Assembly (NCBI GenBank): GCA_964655525.1
Contig: CAZZNE010000011.1
Location: forward strand, 42,300 to 106,299
Source: DLAJ01 sp964655525
GTDB taxonomy: Bacteria > Bacillota > Clostridia > Lachnospirales > Lachnospiraceae
Length of the DNA stretch: 64,000 bases
Reading direction: 5' to 3'
The notes below the pieces were generated by a model. That model was not told the DNA's origin and made no database searches. It was given only the letters and a program-made list of their open reading frames with translations. Numbering within the stretch: position 1 is the stretch's first letter; each line of letters starts with the position of its first letter. Shown piece after piece: positions 63,105 through 64,000 of the stretch. Made by a program: the position numbers and the translations under genes.

Positions 63105-64000
63105 TTATCCGTTATCCGCCCTTTCCGCAATCGCTCTTTCCTGTATCTCAGGCGGAGTCTGCTCATATCTTGCGAAGGAATAGGAGTATGAGCCGCTTCC
63201 GCTGGTTATTGAGCGCAAATCGGTATTATATCCATAAAGCTCCATGTATGGAATATCGGCTACAATTTCCTTATAGCCATTTGCCTCAGGGTTCATGGAA
63301 AGAATACGGGCACGACGTTTGTTTAAATCGCCCATAATATCACCGGTATATTTGTCAGGTACAAGTACCTTTAAGGAGGCTATCGGCTCTAATAAAATAG
63401 GCTTAGCGTCCAGAAAACCCTTTTTGAAGGCCTGCATGGCGGCAACCTTAAATGCCATTTCTGAGGAGTCAACCGTGTGGTATGAGCCGTCATATAGCAC
63501 AGCCTTCACGCCAACAGCAGGATATGAGGCAAGTGGTCCGCTTGTCACGGACTCCTGTATTCCCTTTTCAACGGCAGGAAAATAATTTTTAGGAACAGCA
63601 CCGCCAACAACGCATTGGTCAAATACATAGGGGGTTTCCAAATCTCCCGATGGCTCGAAGGTCATTTTTACGTGGCCGTATTGTCCATGCCCGCCGGATT
63701 GTTTCTTATACTTGTATTCCACGTCAGATTTTTTTAGTATGGTTTCACGGAACGCGATTCTTGGCTTTTCAAGCTCAATTTCAACTCTATATTTGTCTAA
63801 GAGCTTTGATACGACAACCTCAAGGTGCTGATCGCCGATTCCGTATATGAGGGTTTGAGCGTTTGCAGTATCATTTTCCACTCTGAGGGTTAAATCCTCG
63901 GACATTAGCTTTTGAAGCGCCTGAGAAACTCTGTCATCGTCCCCTTTCTTTTTTACGGTATATCTCTTATATGTATATGGTGTGGAAATGTTCGTACGGA
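63105..64000 (-). CDS. Elongation factor G-like GTPase, C-terminal part
   Basis: The frame is open to the right edge, so only about 298 C-terminal codons are present and the GTPase domain lies outside. Domain III is seen as DRVSQALQKLMSEDLTLRV, domain IV starts at KKQSGGHGQYGHVKMTFEP, and domain V as LLEPIASLKVLVPDKYTGDI and GSGSYSYSFARYEQTPPEIQ. The sequence differs from the main FusA in several places and resembles EF-G paralogues (often called FusA2/EF-G2), whose role in translation is less clear. Tetracycline-protection proteins are more distant in domain IV. Confidence 0.85.
   Translation of the reverse strand, partial: RTNISTPYTYKRYTVKKKGDDDRVSQALQKLMSEDLTLRVENDTANAQTLIYGIGDQHLEVVVSKLLDKYRVEIELEKPRIAFRETILKKSDVEYKYKKQSGGHGQYGHVKMTFEPSGDLETPYVFDQCVVGGAVPKNYFPAVEKGIQESVTSGPLASYPAVGVKAVLYDGSYHTVDSSEMAFKVAAMQAFKKGFLDAKPILLEPIASLKVLVPDKYTGDIMGDLNKRRARILSMNPEANGYKEIVADIPYMELYGYNTDLRSITSGSGSYSYSFARYEQTPPEIQERAIAERADNG

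Overview
The window looks like chromosomal DNA of a low- to mid-GC Gram-positive anaerobe of the Clostridia, most likely a gut Lachnospiraceae member. The grounds are strong AGGAGG-type ribosome binding sites, short operons, tRNAs without an encoded CCA, a T-box leader on tyrS, a DUF6774-like small protein, and amino-acid-fermentation genes of the indolepyruvate:ferredoxin oxidoreductase type. No rRNA, CRISPR array, prophage or intact insertion sequence was seen. Family names come from motif recognition; no database search was possible.

Layout. 1-20.6 kb is ordinary chromosome: the end of ftsH, a GH13 amylase-type enzyme, a secreted putative glycoside hydrolase, two chemoreceptors, thiamine pyrophosphokinase, two tRNA-Gly genes, an ECF sigma/anti-sigma pair, pepF, and a lipoprotein plus three-permease ABC operon that contains a tandem permease duplication. 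A composite hairpin repeat occurs three times here.

21.7-36.6 kb is an AT-rich accessory island with the look of a defence island. It carries (i) a restriction-modification operon (small HTH protein, Vsr endonuclease, and one ORF joining a C5 DNA methyltransferase to an HpaII-type restriction enzyme, with a likely internal ribosome binding site at the junction); (ii) an unknown protein paired with an XRE-ImmA/IrrE metallopeptidase; (iii) a DUF3427 remnant broken by an in-frame stop; (iv) two tandem FRG-domain proteins; (v) a small unknown protein followed by a 1084-residue reverse transcriptase joined to an HD-type phosphohydrolase domain, preceded by 0.7 kb of structured non-coding DNA; (vi) an HNH remnant; and (vii) a membrane-anchored HNH protein. 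The RT-HD module is the best candidate for an undescribed system.

36.7-44.8 kb is mixed accessory content: an AraC regulator, cupin, macro-domain gene frameshifted at an A7 run, metallo-hydrolase, DUF6774-like protein, HTH/vWA pair, Rpn-type nuclease, alpha/beta hydrolase and FapA-like protein. 45.1-52.9 kb is one coherent operon: thioesterase, acyl-CoA ligase, Na+/solute symporter, IorA, IorB, phenylacetate-CoA ligase and a double-ACT protein. It suggests uptake and oxidative decarboxylation of aryl- or branched-chain 2-oxo acids through CoA thioesters.

53-64 kb holds an HD-GYP phosphodiesterase, an ABC exporter with an XRE regulator (BceAB-like but without a two-component system), a cystatin-like small protein, T-box-controlled tyrS, a Fic protein, a small membrane protein and the C-terminal part of an EF-G-like GTPase running off the end.
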